Assembly: GCA_916048095.2 (NCBI GenBank) | Contig: OU696570.1 | Location: 11,308,316-11,372,315 of the forward strand | Source: Sacculina carcini | Taxonomy: Eukaryota; Arthropoda; Thecostraca; Sacculinidae | Length of the DNA stretch: 64,000 bases | Reading direction: 5' to 3' | Part shown: positions 46,561-56,860 of the stretch, piece after piece | Numbering within the stretch: position 1 is the first letter of the stretch | Layout: each line of letters opens with the position of its first letter | The notes under the pieces: model-generated | What the model was told of the DNA's origin: nothing | Databases searched by the model: none | What the model saw: only the letters and a program-made list of their open reading frames with translations | Position numbers and translations under genes: made by a program

Positions 46561-47704
46561 TAATATGATGCATTCTGAATTGCGATTGGGCTTCAGTGAA
46601 ATTTAATCGGTGTATATTCCTGTGTAATCGCAAGTGCGCATAATAGCTGTCAAATTGGAAATATGTGCTTTTGACTTTACACCGCTGTAACTTCTTTCAG
46701 ATACACTTTGGAAAACTAAAATTATACCGTATTGTAGAAAACGAGATTTCTAGCACGATGGTATAATTCATTGTAATGTGTGAAAAATATTTCTTGAGAA
46801 ATAGGTCGAAAAATGAATTCATTTTAATCAACCGATGTTCAGGTGTAATTTTGGATGTAATTGAGAATTTTGCCAATTTTACACGTTTTTTGTATCATTT
46901 GTGGGTATAAATTATAGCTTAGTATATTCCTGTGTAATCGCAAGTGCGCATAATAGCTGTCAAATTGGCAACATGACATTTTGATTTTACACCGCCGTTA
47001 CTTCCTTCAGATACACTTTGGAAAATTACAAATTATACCGTATTGTAGAAAACAAGATTTCTAGCACGATGGTATACTTTATTTTTATGTGCAACAAATA
47101 GAGACTGAGAAATAGTAGAAAAATGAATTAATTTTACTCGCCCGGTGTTCAAGTGTAATTTTGGATGTATTTGAGAATTTTGCCAATTTTACACGTATTT
47201 TGTATCATTTGTGGGTATAAATTATAGCTTATCTTGTAGAACACAAAATTCTCTACAGAGTAGTATATTCCTGTGTAATCGCAAGTGCGTAAATTGTGAT
47301 TGGACTTCAGTGAAATTAAATCAGTGTATATTCATGTGTAATCGCAAGTGCGCATAATAGCTGTCAAATTGGCAATATGTCCTTTTGAATTTACACCGCC
47401 GTAACTTCCTTCAGATATTCTTTGGAAAATTAAAATTATACCGTATTGTAGAAAACAAAATTTCTAGCGCGATGGTATAATTCATTGTAATGTGTGACAA
47501 ATATTTCTTGAGAAATAAGTAGAAAAATGAATTAATTTTAGTCGCCCGGTGTTCAAGTGTAATTTTGGATGTATTTGAGAATTTTGCCAATTAGCAAATT
47601 CACACCCGTCCTTCGTGTATAGTAATTCAGAAGTGTAACACTATCAAAACGTAACTTCTTTCAGATACACTTTGGAAAATTACAAATTATACCGTTTTGT
47701 ACCG
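46561..47704 (-). repeat. Helitron-internal tandem units, minus orientation
   Basis: About three diverged units of the family at 1-900, truncated at about 47,593 into a short mosaic of arm fragments before the next inverted repeat. Confidence 0.55.
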
Positions 47705-50095
47705 TATATTTACTGCTAGCAAAATATCATATACCTCGCTATCATTTAAACCCAATCTTTATAGATACATTTAAGCCCGCCCGTCGTGCGGACCAGCTCA
47801 TAAAATATAATTAATATTCAATTCATAAAAAAATTAGTGAAAATTGAAAAAGAAAAACAAACCCATAGGAACGTTTTAGCCAATATAAAAGTCTAAATGT
47901 GAAATTTATGTTTCAATTTAGAAAACATGTTTTTCCACAACGCGCCTCATATTTAAAGCTACCCGTCGTGCGGAATAATTCAAACACGAAACAAACACAA
48001 AGAAAATTTATGAAAAACGACCAACAGAAAAAGTCAAATTTCTAAATTCTTGTTTTAATTATTGACGATGTTTTTCCCTCAGCACTGCTCAAATTCACAC
48101 CCGTCCTTCGTGTGTAGTAATTCAGAAGTGTAACACTATCAAAGCAATGAAACTTTCTGTCATCTCTATAATTCCAGATTTATGCGTCCGCTAAAACAGC
48201 ATATTCATATAGTTGGCATTGCGTGATATTACAACCCATATCCTTATGCAAGTTAAGCTTATGCAATTTGAAATTAAACCAATTAAATTATACAGTAAAA
48301 TTCAGTAGTTAACTTTGTTCCCAGTAGTATTTTACCAGCCCGTCGGGCGGAACAATTCATGTGTAAATATTGAGGACAATAAAGCCTTTCTATTCAGTAT
48401 AGTGTAGCATTTATTAAACTGTACCCAATAAAACCACACCATCCATGCTTGGAGCTAATATGATGCATTCTTAATTGTGATTGGGCTTCAGTGAAATTTA
48501 ATCGGTGTATATTCCTGTGTAATCGCAAGTGCGCATAATAGCTGTCAAATTGGAAATATGTGCTTTTGACTTTACAAGATAAACTATAATTTATACCCGC
48601 AAATGATACAAAAACGTGTAAAATTGGCAAAATTCGCAAATACATCCAAAATTACACTTGAACACCGGGTGATTAAAATTAATTCATTTTTCTACCTATT
48701 TCTCAGGAACTATTTGTCACACATTACAATAAAGTATACCATCGTGCTAGAAATTTTGATTTCTACTATACGGTATAATTTTTAATTTTCCAAAGTGTAT
48801 CTGAAGGAAGTTACGGCGGTGCAATGTCAAAATGTCATGTTGCCAATTTGACGGCTATTATGCGCACTTGCGATTACATATGAATATACACTGATTTAAT
48901 TTCACTGAAGTCAAATCACAATTTACGCACTTGCGATTACACAAGAATATACTACTGTGTAGAGAATTTTGTGTTCTACAATATAAGTTATATTTTATAC
49001 CCACAAATGATACAAAAAACGTGTAAAATTGGCAAAATTCTCAATTACATCCAAAATTACACTTGAACACCGGGCGACTGAAATTAATTCCTATTTCTAC
49101 TATTTATCAGTAAATATTTGTAACACATACAAATAAATTATACCATCGTGCTAGAAATCTTGTTTTCTACAATACGGTATAATTTGTAATTTTCCAAAGT
49201 GTATCTGAAGGAAGTTAGAGCGGTGTAAAGTCAAAAGCACATATTGTCAATTTGACAGCTATTATGCGCACTTGCGATTACACAGGAATATACACCGATT
49301 AAATTTCACTGAAGCCCAATCACAATTAAGAATGCATCATATTAGCTCCAAGCATGGATGGTGTGGTTTTATTGAGTACAGTTCAATTAATGCTACACTA
49401 TACTGAATAGAAAGTCATTATTGTCCTCAATATTTACACATGTTCCGCACGACGGGCGGGTAAAATACTACTGGGAACAAAGTTAACTACTGAATTTTAC
49501 TGTATAATTTAATTGGTTTAATTTCAAGTTGCATAAGCTTAAGTTGCATAAGGATATGGGTTGTAATATCATGCAATGCCAACTACATGAATATGCTGTT
49601 TTAGCGGACGCATAAATCTGGAATTATAGAGATGGCAGAAAGTTTCATTGTTTTGATAGTGTTAAACTTCTGAATTACTACACACGAAGGACGGGTATGA
49701 ATTTGAGCAGTGTTGATGGAAAAACATCGTCAATAATTAAAACAAAAATTTACAAATTTCACTTTTTCTGTTGGTCGTTTTTCATCAATTTTCTTTGTGT
49801 TTGTTTCGTGTTTGATTTCTGAATTATTCCGCACGACGGGCAGCTTTAAATGTGACGCGGGTTTTGGAAAAACATGTTTTCTAAATTGAAACATAAATTT
49901 CACATTTAGACTTTTATATTGGCTAAACATTCCTATGGGTTTGTTTTTCTTTTTCAATTTTCACTAATTTTTTTATGAATTGAATATTAATTATATTTAA
50001 TGAACTGTTCCGCACGACGGGCGGGCTTAAATGTATCTATAAAGAGTGGGTTTAAATGATAGCGAGGTATATGATATTTTGCTAGCAGTAAATAT
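47705..50095. repeat. 2.39-kb inverted repeat with ~870-bp arms
   Basis: Left arm 47,705-48,577 and right arm 49,226-50,095 are reverse complements, from atatttactgctagcaaaat to its complement. The spacer is 648 bp of Helitron-internal units (48,578-49,225). Each arm carries hairpin motifs (near 47,777 and 48,330 on the left; 49,446 and 50,010 on the right). It is the longest inverted repeat in the window. No coding region is seen. Confidence 0.75.
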
Positions 50096-50353
50096 TCTAG
50101 CGATAAAAGTAGAATAGCTCTTAAGCAAATGATTTTGGAGAATGATGTGAACCTTTAAATATATTTTGCGATCTGATGATATATGTATTAGGAATAATAC
50201 GTAGCAGAATATAGATTGCATAATATATTATCGGCTGTAATATCAAGGGCTTTAATATCGGTGTAATCCAAAAAATAACAACTGTATGAATATGATGCAT
50301 TAGTGGAAGCATTAACCGGGAATTATGAGATAATATTATGGAAAAAAGTTCAT
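50096..50353 (+). repeat. Helitron-like relic
   Basis: Near-identical to 3,241-3,500 up to the point where the solo LTR is inserted. Confidence 0.55.
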
Positions 50354-50358
50354 ATATA

Positions 50359-50674
50359 TGTAGTGTGGCCCGGGACGTAACCTGCAGAACTCGACTCACA
50401 AAAGCACAATATATTATAGATACGAAACGCTAGACTACAACGAACATAATGACCCCGATTCCACAACAAACCCGCCTTATATAAACTCACCGATTGCCCG
50501 CCAGGCACTGACCAATAAGTACACGAATCAGCCAATGAGCAATAGCATACAACAACCACGACCAGATATAACCAAATATGGTCACAAAGGCTGAAACCCG
50601 TGAATGCTACGTCTGTGGCGCGACGAATACATAACACACGAATATAAATGAAATATGCCAATCACGCCACTACA
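50359..50674. mobile_element. Solo LTR (316 bp) with ATATA target duplication
   Basis: Begins TGTAGTGTGG and ends GCCACTACA, so it has TG...CA ends with 7-bp terminal complementarity. It is flanked by ATATA at 50,354-50,358 and 50,675-50,679. The interior includes a possible TATA element (cttatataaac) and CCAAT-like sequence. Elsewhere the surrounding repeat is uninterrupted (3,470-3,500). It is not similar to the other LTRs here, so its family is unknown. Confidence 0.7.
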
Positions 50675-50679
50675 ATATA

Positions 50680-51007
50680 CTAAAAGAAATTATTGTTATT
50701 TTGTGTTTACATTTCGAAATTATCTCTGACGACAGGCGGGCTTACGTATGAGGCGGGTTGACTGAATAATATGCCGTCGATTATTAGAATAAAAAGATGC
50801 AAATTCAGAACAGAAATTTTCTATTATTATAGATTTTACAATTTAGAGTTATCTATTAGACTGGCTGTTTGCATTTAAATATGTATTACTTTTGTTTTAT
50901 TAATTGTTCCGCACGACGGGTGGGTTCAAACATTCAATTTTTCCGTGTGGAATGAATCCATATACAAAACTCACGGGCTTGACTGTAAATGGGCTTGGCT
51001 GTATTCT
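50680..51007 (+). repeat. Helitron-like relic
   Basis: Contains a CCGCACGACGGGTGGG motif near 50,908 and sequence shared with 44,760-44,930 and 56,880-57,050. It breaks into the foldback palindrome at 51,008. Confidence 0.5.
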
Positions 51008-51286
51008 GGCTTGGAAATACCTGGAAAAAACATCAAAACAACTGTGTGTGGAAGTCATGTGCTTAGCACATGTGTGAAGCTGCAGTTTGCAAAATTCACG
51101 TGCCAAGCACATGACTTCCACACACAGTTGTTTTGATGTTTTTTCCAGGTATTTCCAAGCCATCGCGTCTAAAAATAGAACCTTTTGTGGCGTAGTGTAA
51201 AAACACAGCACATTTATATATACAGAAAACACCTATTTTACATGAATATATTATATGTCAGCTGTTTTTTGTTGTAGTCACTTTAG
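51008..51286. repeat. Truncated foldback palindrome
   Basis: Core palindrome 51,008-51,161 with only the inner left arm; the right arm continues to 51,277. The sequence ctttag at 51,281-51,286 is where the retrotransposon inserted. The rest of this repeat resumes at 55,908. Confidence 0.7.
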
Positions 51287-51768
51287 TCTCTGACTAACTC
51301 TCGCTGAGTGTGCACGTGTTTTCCGTCGCTCGTTCGCGCCCGGCTGTCTACGCTTCGCTGACGCTCACCGACGACAGATCCTGCTTTCTGCTAACGCTGA
51401 GTGTTCATTGAGTTATATTTCAGTTGTTTTATTATTATATTTGATTTAGCGTTATTTTGATTTTTCATTACTCGATTTGTTCATTGATAATATTTGCCTT
51501 TTTAAAGGCGGATATTTTCTTCTTGCGAGCTCATTCATTTACTTTTAAGACTGTTTAAGACTTTTAAGTCAATTAATCTTTTTTATTTCAGGTTATATAT
51601 TTGAATTTTTATATTTTGTTTCTGAATGTGATTGAGAATCAGGATTCGCAGCCATAGTTGCTTTGCAATCTTCCTGCTGAATTCTCTCATCACATTCTTT
51701 TTCGTCACTTTTCAGTTCAGTTTGTATATTATTTAATTTAACTTTGTCTATAAATATAAGTGTTGTCC

Positions 51769-54700
51769 ATGGATATATGTATTATTTTCTGTCTCATGTC
51801 TGTTTTGTTGATGTGGCGGGCTGAAAATTGTAGCCCCGCCCCGACGGCTAACGGCCGGTTTTCCCGTTTTCCGTCAGCGCCCAGCTCTTTCCTCGCACTG
51901 AGGTGCCAACTAATTCTGTGTTGCTCTCATACTCTGTCTTTGTGGTCGCCCATTGGACATTTTGCCTTGCGATATGTGTTTAACAATGAGCTCTCAATAA
52001 ATTGTTCTCACATGTGTTTTCTAGTGTTTTTCTTGTGTGTGTATTTGTGTGTATGTTTGCTTTGTATTGTGTGTGTTGTATGCTTGTTTTTTGTTGTGAA
52101 ATTTCGTATGCATGTGTTATGTGTTGTGTTTTTGTGTTCGCATGCGTCGTGCATTATGTGTTTATTTGTATGTCTGCTTTGCGTTGTGTGTGTGCCTTCT
52201 CACACCGTGGATTTGTCGTTTCTACTGATGATGTGTGGCGATGTTGAAATGAATCCCGGTCCTGCTCGACCACAAAAACGATTTTCAAATATACTTTTCG
52301 CCAACATCAGGGGCTTGTATAAGAACATCAGAGATTTGACAGCAGCCAGTCGCTCCAAGGACATCGTTATCTGTGCCGAAACGCTTGTGTCCGATTATCG
52401 GGACCAATCTGAGCTCTTGATGCCAGGTTTCAGTAAGCCATTGCTAATCAAACGTGACTCAAAAAACAGGCGGCGTGGCATGGCAGTGTACGTACGCAAA
52501 GGCTTTTCAGCAACGAGAATTACAGCTCACGACTGCACTTGTCATGAATTTATGCTGCTGCGTGTCAACACCGCCTTGATGAATTTTTACATCTTTGGAG
52601 CCTACCGAAATCCAGACAGTAACGACTCTATCTACGAATGTCTCTTGTCAGCCATGTCAACAATTCAGGAGAAGGACACCAAGTCAGCATTTGTATTTGT
52701 GGGAGACATGAACGCCCATCACCGTGAGTGGCTCTTGTCGACATCTCCTACAGACGCTCATGGTAGAGCAGCATATGATTTCTGCAACATTTCTGGCTGC
52801 TCCCAAATGGTGTCCGGTCCCACACATCAAGCGGGAAACTGTTTGGACTTGGTTATGACAGACGTCTCAGATATCGTCAGTGTAAACGTGGAAGCTCCAA
52901 TAGGAAATTCAGATCACTCGTCGCTGTCCGTGAAGTTGACATTGAGACAGAAGGTTTCTCCTTACACGATTTCAAGGCTCGTGCACATGAAGAACAATGT
53001 TGACTGGGTGAAGGTGAATGATGAATTGAAAGCAATTAAAGTTTCAAATCTGCAGCAGAAGGAATGCCCCATCGATGCATTGAACAAATACATTACCGAT
53101 GTCATCTCAAGGAGAGTGCCTACTAAAAAACTACGTTTTCGCTCTGATGACAAAGCCTGGTTCACCAACGAATGTCGTAGCGCACGTGAATCCAAGCAGG
53201 AGGCTTACCACAAGTGGCTCCAATCACGCTCAGCCGATTCATGGAATGTCTACACTGAGGCCAGACGGCATGCTGAGCATGTGTATTCAGAAGCGGAAAC
53301 ACGTCACTCAAAGAAACTTGCTGAAAAGCTTACATCTGCCAATGACGCCCACAAATGGTGGTCAACGTTGAAATCGTCAGTGTTTGGACATGACCTGTCT
53401 GTCCCTCCTTTATTTTCAGCGAACGGTGAGCTCAAAATCAACCCAACAGAGAAGGCAGAGTTGCTTATGGATTACTTCAATACCAAGCAATGTCAAGGGT
53501 CCATTCCGTCTGACGATTCATCTGTCCTCGCCCCGAAAATCAAAGGCATTGCCTTCCGATCAAAAGAAGTGGCGAATCTCATGAAAGACCTTGATGCCCA
53601 CGGAGGAACAGACCCTCTGAATATGTTTCCGCTATTTTTCAAGAACACGGCAGATACTCTAGCTCCGAAACTCAGTGCTCTTTTCAGGCGCTTGATGAAG
53701 ACTGGTTCGTTTCCATCATGTTGGCGGGTTGCGAATATCACGCCCATACCAAATGGAACCAATTCAGCTGATGTTGCAAACTACCGGCCAATATCAATTA
53801 CGCCGATTCTGTCCAAAATATTCGAGCACTTGATATCTTCCAGACTGTCCAAGTACCTGGAGAGCAACAATCTGCTGTCGGAAAACCAATTTGCATACCG
53901 CAAAAAACTCAGCACGACTGACGCTCTGCTTACTATCACGCATGAGCTCCAGCAAGTGCTAGACAAAGGCAGTGAAGCCTGGATTGTGCAGTTGGATTTC
54001 TCGGCAGCATTTGACCGTGTGAGCCACCAGGGCTTGTTGCAAAAACTGAGAAAGATTGGAGTCGGCGGCCGTTTGCTAAGTGTTTTGCATCCATTTCTAT
54101 CCAATCGCGTACAACGTGTTGCCATCGATGGAGCATACAGTGGCTGGCAGAGCATTGCGTCCGGTGTCCCGCAGGGAAGTGTGTTGGGTCCTATTTTGTT
54201 CAACATTTACACCGCTGACCTGTACACAACCACACGCAACCCTGTATATGGATATGCTGATGATATCACCTTGATGGCTGTAATTTCATCTCCTTCGGAC
54301 AGACCACAGGTGCGTCAAACGGTCAACGACGATCTCAGCAGCGTCGTGAAGTGGTGTGAGAGGTGGAATATGATGCTGAACACTTCGAAATCTAAATGCT
54401 TGTTGGTTTCTAGGTCACGTACCGTTCAGCCTTCACATGGAGCTATCCTCATAAATGACGCCCAACTCAACGTGTGTGATGAGCTCAAAATATTGGGAGT
54501 ACATGTAGACTCAAAGCTCACGTTTGAGAGTCACATTCGGAAGCTAGTTTGTTCGGCATCGCGGAAACTGGGAATTATAAGAAAGGCATATCGGATGTTC
54601 GGTAGCAGCACAATCTCAAAAAGTTGTTTTCGCTGTTTCATTTTGCCAATTCTGGAGTACTGCGCCCCCGTGTGGTCTTCTGCTGCGGATTGTCACCTCA

Positions 54701-55065
54701 ATCTCATCAACAGAGTTGTTAGAACTTGCAAGTTCCTCTGTGGTGACTCGGTTCTTGGTGATCTTTGCCATCGTCGAAAGGTCAGCAGTGTGTGCATGCT
54801 GTACAAGATCAAGCACAACGACCATCATCCGATGAGCAAGTCAATTCCTGATGATTTCGTGGCAGCAAGAAGCACACGGTTTACATCCAAACAGCATTCC
54901 CAGTGCATGGCTCCAATTCGTTGTCGTACAAAACAATTCCAACGTTGCTTTCTTCCGGCCACTGTGTCTACTTGGAACACGTTGAACGAGGAGGCTTTCT
55001 TGCAGAGCAATTTGAACAAATTCAAGGCCAAAGTAAATGAAATGCTACTGAAAGAGCGGAATTGA
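51769..55065 (+). CDS. Non-LTR retrotransposon polyprotein: 2A - endonuclease - reverse transcriptase
   Basis: A 1,098-residue open frame; the first ATG is 51,769 (an in-frame GTG lies 9 bp upstream). Residues about 1-150 are a leader, of which about 75-150 is extremely hydrophobic and Cys-rich. CGDVEMNPGP at residues 156-165 (52,234-52,263) matches the 2A ribosome-skipping consensus, predicting release after Gly164 and restart at Pro165. An APE-type endonuclease follows, with GDMNAHH (Asp313) and SDHSSLSV (His383). The reverse transcriptase has NYRPISITPILSK, LDFSAAFDRVSH (Asp743), GVPQGSVLGPILF and YADD (829-832). The C-terminus has a LKILGVHVDSKL-type region and no obvious RNase H. Elements of this layout (CR1/L2/Rex1-type with 2A) are known from sea urchins, amphioxus and molluscs. 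All catalytic motifs I can check are intact, so activity is plausible. The exact clade needs a tree. Confidence 0.9.
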   Translation: MDICIIFCLMSVLLMWRAENCSPAPTANGRFSRFPSAPSSFLALRCQLILCCSHTLSLWSPIGHFALRYVFNNELSINCSHMCFLVFFLCVYLCVCLLCIVCVVCLFFVVKFRMHVLCVVFLCSHASCIMCLFVCLLCVVCVPSHTVDLSFLLMMCGDVEMNPGPARPQKRFSNILFANIRGLYKNIRDLTAASRSKDIVICAETLVSDYRDQSELLMPGFSKPLLIKRDSKNRRRGMAVYVRKGFSATRITAHDCTCHEFMLLRVNTALMNFYIFGAYRNPDSNDSIYECLLSAMSTIQEKDTKSAFVFVGDMNAHHREWLLSTSPTDAHGRAAYDFCNISGCSQMVSGPTHQAGNCLDLVMTDVSDIVSVNVEAPIGNSDHSSLSVKLTLRQKVSPYTISRLVHMKNNVDWVKVNDELKAIKVSNLQQKECPIDALNKYITDVISRRVPTKKLRFRSDDKAWFTNECRSARESKQEAYHKWLQSRSADSWNVYTEARRHAEHVYSEAETRHSKKLAEKLTSANDAHKWWSTLKSSVFGHDLSVPPLFSANGELKINPTEKAELLMDYFNTKQCQGSIPSDDSSVLAPKIKGIAFRSKEVANLMKDLDAHGGTDPLNMFPLFFKNTADTLAPKLSALFRRLMKTGSFPSCWRVANITPIPNGTNSADVANYRPISITPILSKIFEHLISSRLSKYLESNNLLSENQFAYRKKLSTTDALLTITHELQQVLDKGSEAWIVQLDFSAAFDRVSHQGLLQKLRKIGVGGRLLSVLHPFLSNRVQRVAIDGAYSGWQSIASGVPQGSVLGPILFNIYTADLYTTTRNPVYGYADDITLMAVISSPSDRPQVRQTVNDDLSSVVKWCERWNMMLNTSKSKCLLVSRSRTVQPSHGAILINDAQLNVCDELKILGVHVDSKLTFESHIRKLVCSASRKLGIIRKAYRMFGSSTISKSCFRCFILPILEYCAPVWSSAADCHLNLINRVVRTCKFLCGDSVLGDLCHRRKVSSVCMLYKIKHNDHHPMSKSIPDDFVAARSTRFTSKQHSQCMAPIRCRTKQFQRCFLPATVSTWNTLNEEAFLQSNLNKFKAKVNEMLLKERN

Positions 55066-55088
55066 CTGTTGAGTCTTATTAATTGTAT

Positions 55089-55525
55089 ATTTATTCATAT
55101 TTATTGTTATTTATTCATGCTTATTGTTATTTATTTTCTATATATTTATATTTATTCCTATTTTACTCTCTATTTATTACTATTTTTTCATGCTTATTGT
55201 TATTTATTTTCTATTTATTTATATTTATTCCTATTTTACTCTATATTTATTACTATTTATCATTGGTTGTTGTTATTTATTAAATTATACTTTTACTCAG
55301 TGTTGGCTGTTGTTGTTTATTGAATCATATTTATTGTTGTTGCTGTTTATTGAGTCATATTTATTGTTGTTGTTGTTTATTGAATCATATTTATTGTTGT
55401 TGCTGTTTATTGAATCATATTTATTGTTGTTGTTGTTTATTGAATCATATTTATTGGTGTTATTGTTTATTGAATCATATTTATTTGTGTTGTTGTTACT
55501 TATTGAATCATATTTATATTTATTG
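55089..55525 (+). repeat. Tandem repeats in the retrotransposon 3' UTR
   Basis: Two parts. A ~75-bp unit (tcatgcttattgttatttat start) is present about twice at 55,110-55,260. A 30-bp unit (tgaatcatatttattgttgt plus tgctgtttat) is present about six times at 55,320-55,515. Overlapping ORFs rich in Ile/Tyr/Cys come from this repeat and are not genes. Confidence 0.8.
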
Positions 55526-55907
55526 TTAGATGTTTCTTTTTTGAATCATATGTATTGTTCTTGATTGTTATTTATTACTTATTTATTAATATTTATTCTT
55601 ATTTATTGATGGCTGTTTTTTAATGAATCACATATTTATTGTTGATTGTTATTATTTATTGAGGAACGTGGGCGGAGTGACATTATGGATTGTTATCGGA
55701 TGATGGTTTATTATTTATTGTTATTTATTTATTATTTTCTTTCCAACTCTCTTTCTAGACTTATTTCTCTTCGAACTCTCTTTCTCTCTTAATCTTTTGG
55801 GCGCTTCCGGTACATGGGGCCACCTTAGGGTGGTAATAGTGCTTGCACTCTTCCCATGCTACTGGATTTGCCTGTAATTAATAATAATAATATAATAATA
55901 ATAATAG

Positions 55908-56330
55908 GGCACACATGGAATAATGAGGTTTCAAATTGGTTTGAAATTGGTCCCTAGCGGTAAAATGGATGCAAGAAGGTCATAGGCTAGGTTTTGATGA
56001 CCTCCGAGGTCATTTTCAAGGTCATTGAGGTCATTTGTGTCTGTTTACCCAATCTCCTGCTAAATCACTGGACCGATTTTGATGAAACTTGGTCCCTAGG
56101 GGTAAAATGGATGCAAGAAGGTCATAGGTTAGGTTTTGTTAAACTCTGAGGTCATTTTTAAGGTCATTGAGGTCATTTGTGTCTGTTTACCCTATCTCCT
56201 CCTAAACCACTGGACCGATTTTGATGAAACTTGTTGCCTAGGGGTAAAATGGATGCAAGAAGGTCATAGGCTTAGTTTTGTTGATCTACGAGGTCATTTT
56301 CAAGGTAATTGAGGTCATTTGTGTCTCTTT
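55908..56330 (+). repeat. Palindrome flank and 142-bp repeat, about three units
   Basis: Resumes the repeat interrupted at 51,286 (ggcacacatggaataatgag). It then has landmarks at 56,051 and 56,193, 142 bp apart. Counterpart of 6,320-6,597 and 43,530-44,245. Confidence 0.7.
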
Positions 56331-56860
56331 GAGGACTTTTTTTGTTTGTTTGTCGAAGGATTTTCCGTCGTTCCCGTTTTCCGCCAAACGCTGCCGATTT
56401 TTGTTTTTTCGGCGGCAGCTCGCATCTCGCATTCACAACAATCGTCAAAGGAAATCTTCGAAGAAGGAAGAACCAAAAGAAATTAAAAAGAGACAGTCAT
56501 CTCCCTCCGCCGGCCTCATCCCGCGGATTCGGCCTCATCCCGATCCCGCGGATTCGCCCCTCATCCCGCAGATTCGGCCTTATCCCGCGGACTCAGCCTC
56601 ATCCCGCGGGTTCGGCCTCATCGTGTCCCTCATCAGCGAGTCAAGCGTGAGGACGAAGAATGCGTACCTCCTCTTATACGTCAACAATGATCACTAGCTT
56701 GGGGTTGAGTTTGTGTCGGGTTGAGTTTGTGTCGGGTTGAGTTTGTGTCGGGTTGAGCTTGTGTCGGGTTGAGTTTGTGTTGGGTTGAGTTTGTGTGTGA
56801 GGTACTAGAAAATAAAAGCTTTATAACTTTAAATTAAACCTAACATAATATAACATAACA
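56331..56860 (+). repeat. Conserved block with CCGCGG repeats and 16-bp gttgagtttgtgtcgg repeats
   Basis: Counterpart of 44,246-44,740. The 18-bp repeats lie at about 56,515-56,620. A 16-bp unit is expanded to about six copies at 56,704-56,799, compared with about two at 44,632-44,665. Confidence 0.6.

Larger units (their letters stand above)
51287..55907 (+). mobile_element. Full-length CR1-like non-LTR retrotransposon with 2A motif
   Basis: Both ends are visible because the element splits a repeat whose intact form (ctttagggcacacatgg) occurs at 6,323, 21,446 and 43,075. Parts: about 480 bp of 5' untranslated sequence, one long ORF (51,769-55,065), and an 840-bp AT-rich 3' region. The 3' region has two tandem repeats, then a short structured tail (ccaccttagggtggtaatag, gcacttcttcccatgc-like) and an AAT-rich end (55,879-55,906). 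A target duplication is at most the 3 bases TAG. The absence of stops over 1,099 codons indicates a recent copy. Confidence 0.85.

Noticed and set aside
55124-55564. Hydrophobic 146-codon frame downstream of the retrotransposon ORF
   Set aside because: It is encoded by tandem repeats in the 3' UTR; Ile/Tyr/Cys bias follows from the AT-rich unit.
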